A stretch of DNA of 64,000 bases, taken from positions 1 through 64,000 of the forward strand of contig JANRIH010000034.1 of the NCBI GenBank assembly GCA_033765145.1, in the 5' to 3' direction. The notes under the pieces were generated by a model that made no database searches, was not told the origin of the DNA, and saw only the letters and a list, made by a program, of their open reading frames with translations. The position numbers and the translations under genes were made by a program. Source of the DNA: JAGVSR01 sp033765145. Its GTDB lineage: Bacteria > Pseudomonadota > Alphaproteobacteria > Rhizobiales > Hyphomicrobiaceae. Of this stretch, positions 16,188 to 24,173 are shown one piece after another (the first letter of the stretch is position 1; every line of letters begins with the position of its first letter).

Positions 16188-17732
16188 ATGCAGCACACCA
16201 AGCCTTCCGATTTCATCATCCGGGACGAACCGGAGCGGCACGACGCGGAGGCGGTCAATCGTGCCGACCAACGGCTCTATGCCGAGCGAAAGTGGGTTTA
16301 TCCCAAGCTGACGCACGGGTTCTACCGGGGCCTCAAGTGGGCGCTGCTCGTCGTCTGTCTCGGCATCTACTACTTGGTGCCGTGGATCCGGTGGGATCGC
16401 GGGCCGGAGCTTCCGAACCAGGCCGTGCTCCTCGACATGACGCACAATCGCTTCTTTATGTTCGAGCTCGAGATCTGGCCGCAGGAGTTCTATTTCGTGA
16501 CCGGCCTTCTCGTGTTGGCCGCGCTCGCGCTCTTTCTCGTGACGTCGCTCTTCGGCCGGGTGTGGTGCGGCTACTTCTGTCCGCAGACCGTCTGGACGGA
16601 CCTCATGGTCGCGGTCGAACGGTTCTGGCAGGGCGATCGCAACGCGCGCATCCGCCTCGACAAGGAACCCTGGACCCTCAAGAAGGTGTTCCAGAAGACC
16701 ATGACGCACCTGTCGTTCCTGTTCATCTCCGCGGCCACGGGTGGCGCATTCGTCTACTACTTCACCGACGCGCCGACGCTCTTCTGGCAATTCATGACGT
16801 TGTCTGCGCCGCAAGAAGCCTACGTGTTTGCGGGCCTCTTCACGGCGACAACCTACATTCTCGGCGGCATCGCGCGTGAACAGGTCTGCATCTACATGTG
16901 CCCCTGGCCTCGCATCCAGGGCGCGATGATCGACAAGAACAGCTTTCTCGTCGCTTACAAGACCGAGCGCGGCGAGCCGCGCGGCGCGTTCCGCAAGGGC
17001 ACGAGCTGGGAAGGACGCGGCGACTGTATCGACTGCAAGGCCTGCGTGGCTGTCTGCCCCATGGGCATCGACATCCGGGACGGTTCGCAGCTCGAATGCA
17101 TCCAATGCGCGCTCTGCGTCGACGCCTGCAACGATGTCATGGCGAAGATCGGGCGTCCCCAGGGCCTCGTCGCCTACGACACCATTGCGCGCGGTGAAGC
17201 CGTGGCTGCACTCGTCAAGTCCGGACAAGCGACCGAGTGCGAGGCCGGATGCGCGTGCTCGACGGCGGTTGCTGAGAACAAGGTTCATCTCCTGCGCCCG
17301 CGCACGCTCCTCTATCTTGGTCTCATCGCGATCGTCGGGGGGATCATGCTCGCCGCGATCTCGAACCGATCTCTGGTCGAGGCAAACGTCATTCCCGACC
17401 GAAATCCATTCTTCGTGAAGCTCGCCAACGGCGACATCCGGAATGGCTACACGCTCAAGGTGCTGAACAAGCTGCACGAGCCGCGCCGCTATGGAATATC
17501 GATCGAGGGTCTGCCGTCGGCGAAGCTCACACTTGCTGATATTGCGGACGGCGCCCCGCCGCAAATCCTGGTCCCGACCGACGTCCTGCAGGAATTCCGG
17601 CTGTTCGTGTCGGTGCCGGAAGCCGCCGTCGCGTCCCTCGGATCGACGCATGCGCCATTCGTCTTCATCGTTCGTGATCTGGCGGACAGCCGCACGGCCC
17701 GCCGGGCCACGACATTCCGGAGCGCCCAATGA
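16188..17732 (+). CDS. ccoG: cbb3 oxidase accessory ferredoxin-like protein
   Basis: A 514-residue polytopic Fe-S protein (FixG/RdxA/CcoG) needed in cbb3 biogenesis, with a reported role in reducing copper for delivery. Several membrane helices flank conserved cysteine motifs GYFCPQTVWTDLM and YMCPWPRIQGAM. A two-cluster ferredoxin domain follows, CIDCKACVAVCP and CIQCALCVDAC, about residues 280-315. The C-terminal 160 residues form an Ig-like periplasmic domain (FixG_C). It is translationally coupled to ccoH (overlap of four bases). Length and motifs are typical. Confidence 0.95.
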   Translation: MQHTKPSDFIIRDEPERHDAEAVNRADQRLYAERKWVYPKLTHGFYRGLKWALLVVCLGIYYLVPWIRWDRGPELPNQAVLLDMTHNRFFMFELEIWPQEFYFVTGLLVLAALALFLVTSLFGRVWCGYFCPQTVWTDLMVAVERFWQGDRNARIRLDKEPWTLKKVFQKTMTHLSFLFISAATGGAFVYYFTDAPTLFWQFMTLSAPQEAYVFAGLFTATTYILGGIAREQVCIYMCPWPRIQGAMIDKNSFLVAYKTERGEPRGAFRKGTSWEGRGDCIDCKACVAVCPMGIDIRDGSQLECIQCALCVDACNDVMAKIGRPQGLVAYDTIARGEAVAALVKSGQATECEAGCACSTAVAENKVHLLRPRTLLYLGLIAIVGGIMLAAISNRSLVEANVIPDRNPFFVKLANGDIRNGYTLKVLNKLHEPRRYGISIEGLPSAKLTLADIADGAPPQILVPTDVLQEFRLFVSVPEAAVASLGSTHAPFVFIVRDLADSRTARRATTFRSAQ

Positions 17733-18265
17733 CCTCTCGCTTCGCAAACGACATGCACGGAACGACGCCGACGCGAACGGCCGGAGAGATCCAGGGCTGG
17801 CACGTCCTTACCGCGCTCCTCGCGTTTTTCGGAACGATCGTCGCCGTCAATGCGATCTTCATCGTGACCGCAATCGAGACCAACACGGGCCTCGTCGCCG
17901 TGGAACCCTATCGCAAGGGGCTTCATTACAACGATCGGATCGCCTTCGATGCCCGACAGAGCGCGCTCGGCTGGCGGCACGCAATGACACTCGATCCGAC
18001 GTCCGGCAATCTAACGCTTTCCGTCGATGACAAAGCCGGCACTCCGAAATCCGGGCTTGCCGTCACCGGGACGATCGGACGCCCGGCCACGAACGCCGAA
18101 GACCAGGCGCTCAGCTTCTCCGAAGTCTCTCCGGGACAGTACGTCGCCGCGATCCGCGCGCTCGAACCCGGCGGCTATATCACAATGATCGAAGTTGCGC
18201 CGTCGGCGGCCGAAGATCAGAAGCCCGTGTTCCGGGTGAAGGAGCGGCTATGGGTGAAGCCCTAA
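17729..18265 (+). CDS. ccoH: cbb3 oxidase assembly protein FixH/CcoH
   Basis: A 178-residue protein with one membrane helix (about 30-50, LTALLAFFGTIVAVNAIFIV) and a periplasmic beta domain, matching FixH/CcoH in size and in place between ccoG and ccoI. The NAIFIVTAIETNTGLV region is characteristic of the family. CcoH contacts the oxidase subunits late in assembly. The gene overlaps ccoG by four bases at its start and ccoI by 16 bases at its end, so the four accessory genes are probably translated as a coupled unit. Confidence 0.92.
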   Translation: MTSRFANDMHGTTPTRTAGEIQGWHVLTALLAFFGTIVAVNAIFIVTAIETNTGLVAVEPYRKGLHYNDRIAFDARQSALGWRHAMTLDPTSGNLTLSVDDKAGTPKSGLAVTGTIGRPATNAEDQALSFSEVSPGQYVAAIRALEPGGYITMIEVAPSAAEDQKPVFRVKERLWVKP

Positions 18266-20463
18266 AGCGCGTCACGTCAACGCCCACCGACGCGGCGACC
18301 AACGATGCCGGCCCGGCCATCGACACGGTCGTGCTCGCGGTTCCCTCGATGCACTGCGGGCTCTGCATCGCCCATGTCGAACGGTCGCTCCAGGAGCTTC
18401 CCGGGGTCCTCGACGCACGCGCCAATCTCTCGACGCGGCGCGTCCGCATCACATACGAGCGGGGCCGGGTCGAGCCCGACGATTTCAAGACGGCGCTCGA
18501 TAAGCGCGGCTTCGAGACGACGGAACTCGGGGACGCCAGCGAGCCGGCGCACGCGGCCGAAGCGCGTGACCTTCTCCAGAGGCTCGCCGTCGCTGGCTTC
18601 GCGGCGATGAACGTGATGCTGTTGTCGGTGTCGGTGTGGTCCGGCGGCGCGAGCGGCGACATGGACCACGCCATGAGAACACTCTTCCACTGGCTTTCGG
18701 CGGGCATCGCGCTCCCCGCCGTCGCCTACGCGGGACAGCCGTTCTTCCGCTCGGCAGCGCGCGGGCTCCGGGCGCGGCAGCTCAACATGGACGTGCCGAT
18801 CTCGCTCGGGGTCATCCTGGCTACGGGCATGAGCCTCATCCAGACGATCCGCGGCCAGGAGCACGTCTTCTTCGATGCCGCGGTGATGCTGCTCGCGTTC
18901 CTCCTGCTCGGCCGGTACCTCGATCAGACGATGCGGACGCGTGCGGCCGGCGCCGCCGCCAATCTCCTGCGCGTGCGCGCGCCGACCGCCACCTTGATCG
19001 CGTTGGACGGAACGACGACGCGCGTCCCTGTCGAAGCGCTCGGCGCCGGCCAATGCGTGATCGTCGCGGCCGGTGAACGGCAGCCGGCGGACGGAATCGT
19101 CGTCAGTGGAACGAGTGCCGCCGACGAAAGCGTGCTCACGGGCGAGACCCTGCCGCGAACGCTGACACCCGGCACGGCCGTTCATGCCGGCACGATCAAT
19201 CTTCTGGCGCCGCTCACCGTTCGGGTCACGGCACCGCATGACAAGTCGCTGATCGCCGAGATCGCCCAACTCATGACTGCCGCGGAGCAGCATCGGGGAC
19301 ACTACGTCCGCCTCGCCGACCGGGCCGCCAAACTCTATGCGCCCGCCGTGCACGTTCTGGGCTTCCTCACGCTCTCGGGCTGGCTTCTCGCCGGGCAGGG
19401 GTGGGAACAGGCTCTCCTTGCCGCCATCGCTGTTCTCATCATCACGTGCCCCTGCGCGCTCGCGCTGGCCGTTCCCGCGGTTCAGGTTGCAGCGTCGAGC
19501 CGGCTCTTCGAGAACGGGGTTCTCGTCAAGGCGCCCGATGGTCTGGAGCGTCTGGCCGAGATCGACACCGTCGTTTTCGACAAAACCGGCACGTTGACGA
19601 TGGGCGAACCCCAACTCGTCAATTCCGGTGAGATCAGCGATGACGATCTTGCGCTTGCCGCGTCGCTCGCCCAGCAGAGCCGGCATCCCTACTCGCGCGC
19701 GATCGTCGCTGCCGCGAAAGCGCGCGGACTTAGCGTTCCCGCTCGTCACCGCGTCGTCGAACAACCCGGTCTCGGGCTTGAAGATATCCATGACGAGAGG
19801 CGCGTGCGCCTTGGGTCCCGTGCCTGGACCGGCGGGCCGGATTCGAGCGCCGCGGGACAAGACACCGCTGTCTGGCTCGCCGAAGGCGATCGGCGTCCGG
19901 TCCTCTTCCGGTTCGAAGACGCGCTTCGTCCTGACGCGCGCGAGACCGTCGCGCGGCTCAGGCAAGCAGGCTTCGCCGTCGAACTCCTTTCGGGTGACCG
20001 GGAGGAGGCCGTAGCGCGCGCCGCGGACGCGACGGGCATACGGGCGGCCTACTCCGCGCGGGATCCGGCACAGAAGATCGCGCATCTCGAAGATCTGAAA
20101 TCGGCTGGCCGGAAGGCTCTCATGGTCGGCGATGGCCTCAACGACGCCCCCGCGCTCGCCGCGGCCCACGCCTCGCTTTCGCCCGCGACAGCGGCGGACA
20201 TCAGCCAGACGGCGTCCGACGCGGTTTTCCAGACGCGATCCGTCGCGGCCGTCACCGATCTTCTTGCGACGTCGCGGGCCGCCCAGCGCCTCGCCGTCCA
20301 AAATTTCTGGATCGCCATCGTCTACAATCTTCTGTTCGTCCCGCTCGCCATGGCCGGTCTCGTCACGCCTCTCATCGCAGCGCTCGCCATGTCGTTTTCC
20401 TCCATCACCGTCGTCGCCAATGCACTGAGACTGAAGAAGCGAAACCTGAGGCTCGAAAAATGA
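18250..20463 (+). CDS. ccoI: Copper-transporting P1B-type ATPase for cbb3 oxidase
   Basis: A 737-residue P-type ATPase (FixI/CcoI) that exports copper to the periplasm for insertion into the CcoN CuB site. The N-terminal heavy-metal domain has Cys36-x2-Cys39 in MHCGLCIAHVERSL. The membrane metal motif is Cys400-Pro-Cys402. The phosphorylated aspartate is Asp444 in DKTGTLT, and GDGLNDAP lies at about 627. It overlaps the end of ccoH by 16 bases and ccoS by four. Position within ccoGHIS distinguishes it from a copper-detoxification CopA. The long overlap with ccoH leaves some doubt about the exact start, but MGEALKR is the first plausible methionine. Confidence 0.95.
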   Translation: MGEALKRVTSTPTDAATNDAGPAIDTVVLAVPSMHCGLCIAHVERSLQELPGVLDARANLSTRRVRITYERGRVEPDDFKTALDKRGFETTELGDASEPAHAAEARDLLQRLAVAGFAAMNVMLLSVSVWSGGASGDMDHAMRTLFHWLSAGIALPAVAYAGQPFFRSAARGLRARQLNMDVPISLGVILATGMSLIQTIRGQEHVFFDAAVMLLAFLLLGRYLDQTMRTRAAGAAANLLRVRAPTATLIALDGTTTRVPVEALGAGQCVIVAAGERQPADGIVVSGTSAADESVLTGETLPRTLTPGTAVHAGTINLLAPLTVRVTAPHDKSLIAEIAQLMTAAEQHRGHYVRLADRAAKLYAPAVHVLGFLTLSGWLLAGQGWEQALLAAIAVLIITCPCALALAVPAVQVAASSRLFENGVLVKAPDGLERLAEIDTVVFDKTGTLTMGEPQLVNSGEISDDDLALAASLAQQSRHPYSRAIVAAAKARGLSVPARHRVVEQPGLGLEDIHDERRVRLGSRAWTGGPDSSAAGQDTAVWLAEGDRRPVLFRFEDALRPDARETVARLRQAGFAVELLSGDREEAVARAADATGIRAAYSARDPAQKIAHLEDLKSAGRKALMVGDGLNDAPALAAAHASLSPATAADISQTASDAVFQTRSVAAVTDLLATSRAAQRLAVQNFWIAIVYNLLFVPLAMAGLVTPLIAALAMSFSSITVVANALRLKKRNLRLEK

Positions 20464-20642
20464 CGTCTCTCGCCTGGCTCATTCCCGCGGCGCTGTTTCT
20501 CGGCGGTCTCGGGCTCGCGGCCTTCATGTGGTCGCTCAAGTCGCGGCAGTTCGAGGATCTGGACGGCGCGGCATGGCGCGCTCTCGACGATGCGCCGCCG
20601 AGAGAAAGGTCAACCGTCCGCGCCGCCGATCGGACGTCATGA
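20460..20642 (+). CDS. ccoS: cbb3 oxidase maturation protein CcoS
   Basis: A 60-residue single-helix protein (helix about 4-24) with the family hallmark WSLKSRQFEDLDGAAWR just after the helix. CcoS/FixS is needed for cofactor insertion into cbb3 oxidase. It overlaps the end of ccoI by four bases (ATGA) and is followed by the TauE/SafE-like gene after 12 bases, within one operon. Confidence 0.93.
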   Translation: MTSLAWLIPAALFLGGLGLAAFMWSLKSRQFEDLDGAAWRALDDAPPRERSTVRAADRTS

Positions 20643-20654
20643 GGAGACTATCCC

Positions 20655-21368
20655 GTGCCGTTCCATGACGCATCGATCGTCGTTGGCGTCTTCTTCGCGG
20701 GTGCCTCGCTCGGGCTCGCGAGTGCGCTCCACTGCGCGGCGATGTGCGGGTGCATCGGCGCGGCACTGCTCTTGGGCTTCGATCCCACCAGGCGGCGCTC
20801 GCGCCTTTCGCTCCTCATGGAAATGCAGGCCGGCCGCGTCGCCACCTACGTCGCCCTCGGTGCTCTGGTCGGCCTCGTCGGGTCCGCTGGCTATGCCTGG
20901 GTCGCGCCGGCCGATCATTTCCGCGTCATTCGGACGGCGGCGGCCGTTTCCATCGTCGCCGTCGGGCTCTGGACCGCGGGGTTGCTGCCGATCCCCGAAC
21001 GGGCGACGGTGGTCGCGCGCGCGCTTCTGCCCGTTTTCAACCGGTGGACGACCTCGCCCGCGCGCGCGCATTCGATCGCACCCTTCGGTGCCGGACTTCT
21101 CTGGGGTGCCAATCCTTGCCCGATGGTGCTCGCCGCTCTCTTCAGCGCCGCACTCACGGGAACGGCCGGATACGGCGCACTCCTGATGGCCGGCTTCGGG
21201 CTCGGCACGGTTCCCGCAGTGGTGGGTTCGGCGATGGGACTTTCGAGACTCAGTTGCTTCCGCGGCGGCGTTTGGGGCCCCGTCGCCGGACTCACGATTT
21301 CCGGGGCGGGCGTGCTCGCCGCGTTCGGCGGGTGGGACCGCATTTCGGCCTATTGCGTCGGACTTTGA
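20655..21368 (+). CDS. TauE/SafE-like membrane protein at end of ccoGHIS
   Basis: A 237-residue polytopic membrane protein with about six helices and the family-2 TauE/SafE motifs LHCAAMCGCIG at about 25-36 and WGANPCPMVLAAL at about 150-162. Proteins of this kind frequently end ccoGHIS operons. The paired HC..MCG and NPCP motifs resemble DsbD-type thiol/metal transporters, so a role in copper or reductant handling for oxidase assembly is more likely than sulfite export. That role is inferred from context. It is probably cotranscribed with ccoS, 12 bases away. The ATG has a GAGGAG site. Confidence 0.8.
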   Translation: MPFHDASIVVGVFFAGASLGLASALHCAAMCGCIGAALLLGFDPTRRRSRLSLLMEMQAGRVATYVALGALVGLVGSAGYAWVAPADHFRVIRTAAAVSIVAVGLWTAGLLPIPERATVVARALLPVFNRWTTSPARAHSIAPFGAGLLWGANPCPMVLAALFSAALTGTAGYGALLMAGFGLGTVPAVVGSAMGLSRLSCFRGGVWGPVAGLTISGAGVLAAFGGWDRISAYCVGL

Positions 21369-21440
21369 GGCTCCAAGGCCGCGCGCGACATGGAGCACGC
21401 GCGGCTGGCATCGCGTCGGCCCAGGCGGTAGATAGGGACG

Positions 21441-22793
21441 ATGCTCGATGCCCGATCCCAAACCGCGCTCTCGTTCCCAGCCCATCTTCGGCGCCCCGTC
21501 GTGGTCGCGCTCTCCGCGATAGCGCTTCTCGGGCTTGCGGCAGTTGCCGGCCTCGACGTGACCAGCGTGCTGATGCTGGCACTCGCCGGGGCTGTCGGAG
21601 GCGGCGTCGGCTGGATGGCATCACAGGGGCGGATCGAGGCTACCACCGCCCAAGGACGGGACGAGCGGGCGCGCACGCCGACCGCTGAACTCGTGCTCCT
21701 GATCCGGGCGCTCGAAGTCGCGGCGCTCGCCATCGACGGCGCCCGCCGCGTTCGCGCCCACAACAAACTCGCCCGGGAACTCTTTCCCAATCTCGCCGAG
21801 GGTCAGCCGCTCGCGCTCGTCAGTCGCAATCCGGAACTCACCCGCGCGCTCGAGCGCGCCATCGCCACCGGCCGCCCGCAGACGGCCGAAATGGTCGAGC
21901 GCCTTCCGTTCGGCCGGCGTCTCCTCGTCACCATTTCGCCGCTCATCGACGCCGCGCCCGATGCACCCGACGCGCCCAACGCGCGATCCCTTCTGATCCA
22001 GTTTCGCGACATCGGCGAGCAGGATCGCTTGGCGCAGATGCGCACGGACTTCATCGCCAATGCCAGCCACGAACTCAGAACGCCGCTCGCCTCGATCAAG
22101 GGATTTATCGAGACGCTGCAAGGTCCAGCCCGCGCCGATGACGCAGCACGGCTCCGATTTCTCGGAATCATGGAGGCGCAGGCGGGCCGCATGAACCGCA
22201 TCCTCGACGATCTCCTGTCGTTGAGCCGGATCGAAATGCGCGCGCACCTGAGGCCGGAGACGCCGGTCGAGATCGTCGAGACGGTGCGGGATTCGCTGCG
22301 CGGTCTCGAGCCGCTCGCGCGCGAGGCGCAGATCACGCTCAAGCTCTTTCCGAACGATGGGCCGCGGTGGGTCCAGGGAGACCGTGACGAACTCGAGCAG
22401 GTGTTCCAGAACCTCGTCCACAACGCCATCAAGTACGGCCGCGCGGGCGGGCGCGTGGAGATCGCGGTTCTCGACCGAAACGACCCGGTCAACGGGCACA
22501 GAATGGTCGAAGTCCAGGTCGCGGACGACGGGCCGGGGATCGCCAACGAGCATCTTCCTCGGCTCACGGAGCGCTTCTATCGCGTCGACACCGCACGGAG
22601 CCGGGAACGCGGGGGAACTGGGCTCGGGCTTGCCATCGTTAAGCATATCCTCAACCGCCACCGCGGAGACCTCGAGATCAGTTCGGAGGTCGGACGTGGA
22701 TCGACATTTGCCGTAATGCTCGACGTCATTCCCGCACCGGAACCCCATCGAGAGGACGCCGACGAGATTGCCGTCACCGAACCGTCGCAATAA
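21441..22793 (+). CDS. phoR: Phosphate-regulon sensor histidine kinase
   Basis: A 450-residue membrane sensor kinase. Two hydrophobic segments (about 18-55) are followed by a PAS-like domain (about 85-190) containing ALEVAALAIDGARRVRAHN. The phosphorylated His210 lies in NASHELRTPLASIKG. The ATPase boxes are NLVHNAIKYG, DDGPGIANEHLPRL and GGTGLGLAIVKH. It lies immediately upstream of pstSCAB-phoU-phoB on the same strand, which identifies it as PhoR. It should phosphorylate PhoB (28948-29637) when phosphate is low and be restrained by the Pst transporter and PhoU when phosphate is sufficient. Confidence 0.92.
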   Translation: MLDARSQTALSFPAHLRRPVVVALSAIALLGLAAVAGLDVTSVLMLALAGAVGGGVGWMASQGRIEATTAQGRDERARTPTAELVLLIRALEVAALAIDGARRVRAHNKLARELFPNLAEGQPLALVSRNPELTRALERAIATGRPQTAEMVERLPFGRRLLVTISPLIDAAPDAPDAPNARSLLIQFRDIGEQDRLAQMRTDFIANASHELRTPLASIKGFIETLQGPARADDAARLRFLGIMEAQAGRMNRILDDLLSLSRIEMRAHLRPETPVEIVETVRDSLRGLEPLAREAQITLKLFPNDGPRWVQGDRDELEQVFQNLVHNAIKYGRAGGRVEIAVLDRNDPVNGHRMVEVQVADDGPGIANEHLPRLTERFYRVDTARSRERGGTGLGLAIVKHILNRHRGDLEISSEVGRGSTFAVMLDVIPAPEPHREDADEIAVTEPSQ

Positions 22794-22805
22794 TTTTTTT
22801 TCTCG

Positions 22806-22834
22806 ATGTCACAGATACTTATACTGTCATAAAA
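22806..22834 (+). promoter_or_regulatory. Candidate Pho box upstream of pstS
   Basis: CTGTCATAAAA at 22824-22834 matches one 11-bp PhoB-binding unit exactly (CTGTCAT plus an A-rich spacer), and ATGTCAC at 22806-22812 resembles a second half-site. The spacing of 18 instead of 11 or 22 bases and the poor next unit weaken the call. It is 88 bases before the pstS ATG in an AT-rich interval, as expected for a PhoB-activated promoter. Confidence 0.45.
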
Positions 22835-22921
22835 CCTAAGCCTCCGGTCGTTAGAAGTGGCGTTGCGCGCAAGAGGGCATGCGGGACGCCGCGGCCACCC
22901 CAGGCAACAGGAGTTTACCTT

Positions 22922-23980
22922 ATGAAGAAGGCAGCGTTTCTCGCGATCTCTATCGCGAGCGGCCTCGCAGTCGCTACGGCCGCCGAGGCGCGTGACCAGA
23001 TCCGCATCGTCGGTTCGTCCACGGTCTATCCGTTCACGACGGCGGTTGCGGAGCAGTTTGGCAAGTCGTCCGGCATGAAGACGCCGGTCGTCGAGTCGAC
23101 CGGCACGGGCGGCGGCATGAAGATCTTCTGCGAAGGCGTCGGCGTCGACAAGGCCGACGGCACCAACGCGTCGCGCCGCATGAAGAAGAGCGAATTCGAG
23201 CTTTGCGACAAGAACGGCGTCAAGGACATTATCGAGCTGACCGTCGGCTTCGACGGCCTGACGATCGCCCAGTCGAAAGACGGTGCTGCCATCGCTCTGA
23301 CCCGCAAGCAGGTCTTCCAGGCTCTTGCCGAGAAAGTTCCGAACGATAAGGGCGAACTGGTCGACAACCCCTACAAGAACTGGTCGGACATCGACGCCTC
23401 GCTGCCGAACATCAAGATCGAGGTCCTGGGTCCGCCGCCGACCTCGGGAACCCGCGACTCGTTCCACGAACTCTTCATGGAGAAGGGCGCGGAAGAGTTC
23501 GACGTCCTCAAGGCCATGAAGAAGGACGACGAAGCCAACAAGACGAAGAACTTCGATAAGGTCTGGAAGTCGATCCGCAAGGACGGCGCCTACGTCGAAG
23601 CTGGCGAGAACGACAACGTGATCGTCCAGAAGCTCGAAGCCAACAAGAACGCCTTCGGCATCTTCGGCTACTCGTTCCTCGAAGAAAACGCCGACAAGTT
23701 GAAGGGCGTTGCGATCGAAGGCGCTGAGCCGACCTACGAAAACATCTCGGGCGGCAAGTACAAGGGCGCCCGCAAGCTCTACGTCTACTTCAAGAAGGCG
23801 CACATCGGGGTCATTCCCGGCGTCGACAAGCTCATCGCTGAGTACACCTCGGAGAAGGCGCTCGGTGCGGACGGCTACCTGACGGACAAGGGTCTCGTCG
23901 CGCTGCCGAAGGACGCGTTCGAGAAGTCGGCCAAGGCTGCGGCTGAGGGCGCGACGCTCAAGGCGGACGAGTTGAAGTAA
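22922..23980 (+). CDS. pstS: Phosphate ABC transporter substrate-binding protein
   Basis: A 352-residue periplasmic protein with a signal peptide (about 1-23, ending ATAAEA). The phosphate-binding loops are visible in GSSTVYPFTTAVAEQFG (about 31-47), ESTGTGGGMKIFCEG (about 58-72) and PTSGTRDSFHELF (about 178). It binds inorganic phosphate and delivers it to PstCA. The coding region is AAG/GAC-rich and strongly codon-biased, which fits a protein made in large amounts under starvation. A good AGGAG site precedes the ATG. A 12-bp hairpin follows the stop, separating it from pstC. Confidence 0.95.
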   Translation: MKKAAFLAISIASGLAVATAAEARDQIRIVGSSTVYPFTTAVAEQFGKSSGMKTPVVESTGTGGGMKIFCEGVGVDKADGTNASRRMKKSEFELCDKNGVKDIIELTVGFDGLTIAQSKDGAAIALTRKQVFQALAEKVPNDKGELVDNPYKNWSDIDASLPNIKIEVLGPPPTSGTRDSFHELFMEKGAEEFDVLKAMKKDDEANKTKNFDKVWKSIRKDGAYVEAGENDNVIVQKLEANKNAFGIFGYSFLEENADKLKGVAIEGAEPTYENISGGKYKGARKLYVYFKKAHIGVIPGVDKLIAEYTSEKALGADGYLTDKGLVALPKDAFEKSAKAAAEGATLKADELK

Positions 23981-23988
23981 GATCTCGG

Positions 23989-24020
23989 GCGCGGCCGCGG
24001 GGAACCCTCCGCGGCCGCGC
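23989..24020 (+). terminator. Strong hairpin between pstS and pstC
   Basis: GCGCGGCCGCGG (23989-24000) and CCGCGGCCGCGC (24009-24020) make a perfect 12-bp stem with an 8-nt loop just after the pstS stop. A run of six T residues comes only 17 bases later, so it is probably an attenuator or mRNA-stabilising structure that lets pstS exceed the downstream genes in expression. Confidence 0.6.
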
Positions 24021-24173
24021 ATGTCTGCCACGGGACTTTTTTGTCAGAGCCGGCGTTTGTTCAGCAGGCGGCCGCTCATCTAACCTGTTCGGCGCGCCGA
24101 ATGGCGTGTGTTAAAGACCGATTTCGGGTCGGTTGCATCGCCCCTCGCCGGGCAAACGGAAAGTGGGCCCGCC

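Noticed and set aside
18277..20301. 674-residue minus-strand ORF opposite ccoI
   Set aside because: It has low-complexity charged composition and no motifs, while the opposite strand encodes a copper ATPase with all signature sequences.
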